Assembly: GCF_026000375.1 (NCBI RefSeq)
Contig: NZ_AP026708.1
Coordinates: 2,110,501-2,174,500 of the forward strand
Source of the DNA: Pseudodesulfovibrio portus
GTDB taxonomy: Bacteria > Desulfobacterota > Desulfovibrionia > Desulfovibrionales > Desulfovibrionaceae
Length of the DNA stretch: 64,000 nucleotides
Reading direction: 5' to 3'
In this document: in pieces, positions 60,630 through 64,000 of the stretch
Numbering within the stretch: the stretch's first letter is position 1
Layout: the number at the start of each line of letters is the position of its first letter
Notes under the pieces: model-generated
Databases searched by the model: none
What the model was told of the DNA's origin: nothing
The model's input: the letters and a program-made list of their open reading frames with translations, nothing else
Position numbers and translations under genes: made by a program

Positions 60630-62003
60630 ATGCCCGCGAATATACTGGTCCTTGACGACGAGAAAAACTACCTGCTCATCCTGGAGTCCATCCTGGAGGA
60701 CGAGGGCTACAACGTGACCGCCCTGTCCGACCCGGAAATGGGGCTGGCCTACCTCGAAGACTCCGAGGTGGACGTTGTCCTGACCGACATGAAAATGCCG
60801 AATCTCACCGGCCAGGACGTGCTGGAGCATTGCAAGAAGAATTACCCGCACATCCCTGTGCTGATCATGACCGCCTTCGGGTCCATCGAAGCAGCGGTGG
60901 AGGCCATGCGCATAGGGGCGTTCGACTACATCACCAAGCCCTTCGCCAACGAGGAGCTGCTCCTGTCCGTGAACAAGGCCGAGCAGTACGCCGCCACCCA
61001 GCAGGAGAACATCCGCCTCAAGCGCGAGATTCGCGACCGCTACTCCAAGGACAACATCATTGCCCGGGGCAAGGGCATGCAGCAGGTCATGGACATGGTG
61101 GACCGGGCCGCGCCGAGCAAATCCACGGTCCTCATCCTGGGCGAGTCCGGCACCGGCAAGGAGCTTGTCGCCCGCGCCATCCACACTTCCTCGCCCCGCC
61201 GCGAGGGGCCGTTCATCACGGTCAACTGCATGGCGCTCAACCCCGGCGTGCTGGAATCCGAGTTGTTCGGCCATGAAAAGGGCTCCTTCACAGGGGCCAC
61301 GGCCATGCGCAAGGGCCGCTTCGAGCAGGCCAACAAGGGCACGCTCTTCCTGGACGAAATCGGCGAGCTGACGCCCGAACTGCAGGTCAAGCTGTTGCGC
61401 GTGCTCCAGGAGCACCAGATCGAGCGCGTGGGCGGGGCCGAGACCTTTGACGTGGACATCCGCATCGTGGCCGCCACCAACAAGAACCTGCAGGAGGCCG
61501 TGGGCAAGGGCGAGTTCCGCGAGGACCTGTTCTACCGGCTGAACGTGGTCTCCATCTTCATGCCCCCGCTTCGGGAGCGGCGCGAGGACATCCCGCTGCT
61601 GGCCGCGCATTTCCTGGAGAAGTACACCAAGGAAAATCAGGTGGAGATCAAGGGCTTTTCCTCGGGGGCCATGGATTACATGTCCGCCTTCGAGTGGCCG
61701 GGCAACGTCCGCCAGTTGGAGAACGTGGTGGAGCGGTGCACGGTCCTGGCCCGCTCCGACACCATCCACGCCGACGACCTGCCGCCCGAGATCAAGGACG
61801 AGGAGTCCCAGTTCAAGTCCGCCGTCGACCTGCTGCCCACCAAGCTCAATCTGGCCGACACCATGGACAAGATCGAGGGCGCCCTGGTCAAGCGCGCCCT
61901 GGTCAAGACCGACTTCGTCCAGGTCAAGGCCGCCGAAATGCTCGGGCTTTCCAAGTCCAACCTGCAGTACAAGCTCAAGAAATACGGGCTCAAGGCCAAG
62001 TAG
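60630..62003 (+). CDS. sigma-54-dependent response regulator, NtrC family
   Basis: A 457-residue regulator. An N-terminal receiver domain has LDDEKNYLLILESIL, the phosphoacceptor in VVLTDMKMPNL and the Lys in FDYITKPFANEELL. The AAA+ domain has Walker A LGESGTGKELVARA, the sigma-54 contact loop as EKGSFTGATAMRKG (canonical GAFTGA has Ala instead of Ser), Walker B LFLDEIGELT and the sensor FDVDIRIVAATNKNL. A Fis-type helix-turn-helix (VQVKAAEMLGLSKSNLQYKL) closes the protein. The ATP-grasp gene begins directly after its stop. The ZraS-like kinase at 52918 is a candidate partner. Confidence 0.94.
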   Translation: MPANILVLDDEKNYLLILESILEDEGYNVTALSDPEMGLAYLEDSEVDVVLTDMKMPNLTGQDVLEHCKKNYPHIPVLIMTAFGSIEAAVEAMRIGAFDYITKPFANEELLLSVNKAEQYAATQQENIRLKREIRDRYSKDNIIARGKGMQQVMDMVDRAAPSKSTVLILGESGTGKELVARAIHTSSPRREGPFITVNCMALNPGVLESELFGHEKGSFTGATAMRKGRFEQANKGTLFLDEIGELTPELQVKLLRVLQEHQIERVGGAETFDVDIRIVAATNKNLQEAVGKGEFREDLFYRLNVVSIFMPPLRERREDIPLLAAHFLEKYTKENQVEIKGFSSGAMDYMSAFEWPGNVRQLENVVERCTVLARSDTIHADDLPPEIKDEESQFKSAVDLLPTKLNLADTMDKIEGALVKRALVKTDFVQVKAAEMLGLSKSNLQYKLKKYGLKAK

Positions 62004-63170
62004 ATGATCGTCCTCGACTACCCCTACGTGTCCCGGTTCCTGACGGACTCGGTCATGGAACTCGGGCTGCCCGTGCTGGATACGGAGAACGCCCGCAGGC
62101 TGACCGGCGGCGCGGGCCTGAATTTCATCGATGAGATAGAGTTTTCTGCCCGGCTGGGCGTGGGCACCCGACTGTACACCAATTCCGAGAACGGTCTGGA
62201 ACACATCCTGCGCTGCCGGTGCAACGAGGACCTGGTCCGGCAGGTGGACATCTGCAAGGACAAGGCGCTGTTCCGCGAGACCGTGGCCCCGCTGCACCCG
62301 GATTACCGGTTCGCGCGGGTGGCCATCGACGACCTGGCCGAGTTCGACGTGTCCGGGTTCGACTGTCCGTTCATCGTCAAGCCCGCCCGCGGTTTTTTCA
62401 GCCTGGGCGTGCACCTGGTCAAGTCCCATGGCCAGTGGCCCGAGGTGGTCCGCACCATCCTCGAAGAGCGGGAGGCCCTGAACGCCGAGTACCCGGAAGG
62501 GGTGGTGGACGCGGGCGAATTCCTGGTGGAGGCGGGCATCGACGGCGAGGAGTATGCCATTGACGTCTATTATGACGGAGACGGCGCGCCGGTGATCACC
62601 AATATCCTGCACCACCACTTCGTGTCCGGCGACGACGTGTCCGACCGGCTCTACTACACGTCGGCCCGCATCCTGCGCGAGCGGCTCGAGCCGTTCACGG
62701 ACTACGTTATCCGCATGGGCGAGGCGTGCGCGCTGCGCAATTTCCCCATCCACCTGGAAGTCCGCGTCACCCCGGAGGGCGGCATCGTGCCCATCGAGGC
62801 CAACCCCCTGCGGTTCGCGGGCTGGTGCGTGGCCGACATCACCGGTCACGCCTGGGGCTTCAACCCCTACGAGTACTATTTCAAGGGACTCGCGCCCGAC
62901 TGGGAGGCCGTCCTGTCCACCCGGGAGGGCGAGGTCACGACCATGGTCATCGCCGACGTGCCGCCGGGCATGGACCGCGACCGCATTGCCGGGTTCGATC
63001 TGCAGGGATTCCAATCGATGTTTGATAACCCGTTGGAATTGAGAGAGATTGATTATTCTGCCTATCCGGTTTTCGCCTTCTGCTTCGCCCGCATGGACGA
63101 GGGAGGACTGGCAAGGCTGAAGACCGATCTGACCGAAGACTTCAGCCGGTTCGTGACCCTGAAGGGATAA
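62004..63170 (+). CDS. ATP-grasp domain protein
   Basis: A 388-residue enzyme with the ATP-grasp fold: VDICKDKALFRETVAPLHPDY, the central nucleotide-binding region FDCPFIVKPARGFFSLGVHLV, VDAGEFLVEAGIDGEEYAIDV and metal ligands in LRNFPIHLEVRVTPEGGIVPIEANPLRF (seen in parts). Such enzymes ligate a carboxylate to an amine or thiol using ATP; the substrates here are unknown. It starts at the first base after the regulator's stop, so the two are tightly coupled. An isolated regulator plus ATP-grasp enzyme is unusual and the pathway cannot be inferred. Confidence 0.85.
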   Translation: MIVLDYPYVSRFLTDSVMELGLPVLDTENARRLTGGAGLNFIDEIEFSARLGVGTRLYTNSENGLEHILRCRCNEDLVRQVDICKDKALFRETVAPLHPDYRFARVAIDDLAEFDVSGFDCPFIVKPARGFFSLGVHLVKSHGQWPEVVRTILEEREALNAEYPEGVVDAGEFLVEAGIDGEEYAIDVYYDGDGAPVITNILHHHFVSGDDVSDRLYYTSARILRERLEPFTDYVIRMGEACALRNFPIHLEVRVTPEGGIVPIEANPLRFAGWCVADITGHAWGFNPYEYYFKGLAPDWEAVLSTREGEVTTMVIADVPPGMDRDRIAGFDLQGFQSMFDNPLELREIDYSAYPVFAFCFARMDEGGLARLKTDLTEDFSRFVTLKG

Positions 63171-63189
63171 CGGACCCTCAACAGGTCTT

Positions 63190-63465
63190 TCAGGCCCCGC
63201 CCTTGAATCCGTCATACCACTTGAGGAAGGCCTCCACGCAGGTGGGGCAGAACAGTACGCCGGTGCCGTCGATGATGAACTTCCTGGCCGCTTCGGAGGA
63301 CAGGGAGTTCCGGTAGACCCGGTCGCTGGTCATGGCGTCGAACACGTCGGCCACGGCGATGATCCTGCCGATGAAGGGTATCTCCTCACGCTTGAGCCCC
63401 TTGGGATAGCCCGAGCCGTCCCAGCGCTCGTGGTGGGACGACGCGGCCAGCAGCACATCTTCCAT
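63190..63465 (-). pseudogene. truncated HD-GYP copy
   Basis: A frame of 91 residues (first possible ATG at 63465) that contains only the C-terminal half of an HD-GYP domain: ASSHHERWDGSGYPKGL, then RIIAVADVFDAMTSDRVYRN and the ending CPTCVEAFLKWYDG. The N-terminal half with the HD motif is missing. It begins 21 bases after the stop of the adjacent partial HD-GYP gene and resembles it along its whole length. It is probably a leftover of a tandem duplication. Confidence 0.65.
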
Positions 63466-63485
63466 GCCCGGCAGGGGGGCCCGGA

Positions 63486-64000
63486 TCACACCCCTTCGGG
63501 CAGGTCGATCATGCCGCCCGTGCGGGCGAACCACTTCAGGAAACCGTCCACGCTGCGGGGGCAGTGCTTTGTCCCTCTCTCTTCAGCGATCATGTCCGCA
63601 GCCACCGGTCGGGGCAGGGAATCGCGGTGGGGGCGGGAGGAGATCAGGGCGCTGAACACGTCGGCCACGGCTATGATGCGGGCGTGAAACGGGATCGATT
63701 CGCCCTGGATGGAGTTCGGGTAGCCGGAGCCGTCCCAGCGTTCGTGGTGGTTGAGGCAGACCTCGGCCACGTCGGCCAGTTGCCTGATGGGGTAGAGGAT
63801 TTTTGCCCCCAGGACGGTGTGGCTCTGGATATGGATGTATTCATCCGGGGTCAGGGCACCGGTCTTGAGCAGAACCGAGTCGCGGGTGCCCACGATGCCG
63901 ATGTTGTGCAGCCGACCCATGACCAGCAGGCGGTCGCATTCCGTCACGGACAGGCCGAGTTCCCGGCCTATGCCCTTTGCCGCCAGGGCCACGCGCTCGG
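63486..64000 (-). CDS. HD-GYP-type protein, 5'-truncated by the window
   Basis: The frame runs past base 64000, so the start is outside. The visible 171 residues form an HD-GYP-like domain: RLHNIGIVGTRDSVLL, where the usual HDIGK reads HNIGI, then HTVLGAKIL, HHERWDGSGYPNS with the GYP signature, and RIIAVADVFSALISSRPHR. The change of the metal-binding Asp to Asn and Lys to Ile suggests the phosphodiesterase site for cyclic di-GMP may be impaired. Other domains upstream cannot be seen. A truncated second copy follows at 63190. Confidence 0.8.
   Translation of the reverse strand, partial: ERVALAAKGIGRELGLSVTECDRLLVMGRLHNIGIVGTRDSVLLKTGALTPDEYIHIQSHTVLGAKILYPIRQLADVAEVCLNHHERWDGSGYPNSIQGESIPFHARIIAVADVFSALISSRPHRDSLPRPVAADMIAEERGTKHCPRSVDGFLKWFARTGGMIDLPEGV

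Noticed and set aside
60447-63215. 922-codon minus-strand frame opposite the NtrC-type and ATP-grasp genes
   Set aside because: The residues are compositional artefacts, and the plus-strand genes have intact motifs and ribosome sites.
63190-63534. The second HD-GYP piece as a frameshifted continuation of the first
   Set aside because: Both pieces contain their own GYP motif and a similar C-terminal end, so a frameshift cannot explain them; duplication with truncation can.

Overview
The window is about 60% or more GC, gene-dense DNA. It looks like a Desulfovibrio/Pseudodesulfovibrio-type member of the Desulfobacterota; that is an inference. The support is an F1 ATP synthase operon with paired b and b' subunits but no a or c subunit genes, joined to a mreBCD-mrdA-rodA-bactofilin cell-shape operon, plus an NfnAB-type transhydrogenase, many signalling proteins and GC-rich palindromic repeats at gene ends. 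No sulfate-reduction marker gene is present. I see no rRNA or tRNA gene and no CRISPR array.

Layout: 1-9.2 kb holds a truncated GrpB gene, a cupin gene with an AraC regulator, a two-PAS histidine kinase, a YgjP-type metallopeptidase, a DUF523 protein, an MFS transporter, CheD, an exported acetolactate decarboxylase, an Hpt protein and a glycosyltransferase. 9.2-16.1 kb holds an AMIN protein, pstB-phoU, a second Hpt protein, a divergent HxlR regulator/nitroreductase/flavodoxin set and a GT9 glycosyltransferase. 16.1-27.9 kb is one long minus-strand cluster, read mreB-mreC-mreD-mrdA-rodA-bactofilin-atpF'-atpF-atpH-atpA-atpG-atpD-atpC. 28-36.5 kb holds a YhcC-type radical SAM protein with an alkyl-DNA repair methyltransferase, modBAC, a copper chaperone and copper P-type ATPase, and a divergent MarR/GNAT pair. 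RecQ follows.

38.7-40.9 kb is an AT-rich island. It contains a complete IS1595-type insertion sequence with perfect 19-bp ends and an 8-bp target duplication, two very small genes (one of 38 codons), several hairpins and a minus-strand terminator with no gene in front of it. 41-50 kb holds two orphan binding proteins, a DUF4197 protein, nfnA-nfnB, a membrane-anchored TAXI protein and azlCD. 50-55.7 kb runs radA, pgi, a histidine kinase, an unknown protein and a LysM lipoprotein. 56-63.2 kb holds a cupin protein, an AhpD-like protein, an overlapping operon (5-formyl-THF cyclo-ligase, PgeF, a small membrane protein, a B12-binding-type radical SAM protein) and an NtrC-type regulator followed directly by an ATP-grasp enzyme. 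The right end carries a partial HD-GYP gene with a substituted HD motif and a second, truncated HD-GYP copy behind it.

Two families of dispersed palindromic DNA stand out. One has six copies, five of them oriented with the 3' end of the adjacent gene. The other has three copies, all between convergent genes and next to unusually long nested terminators. These families and the AT-rich island are the least explained parts of the window.
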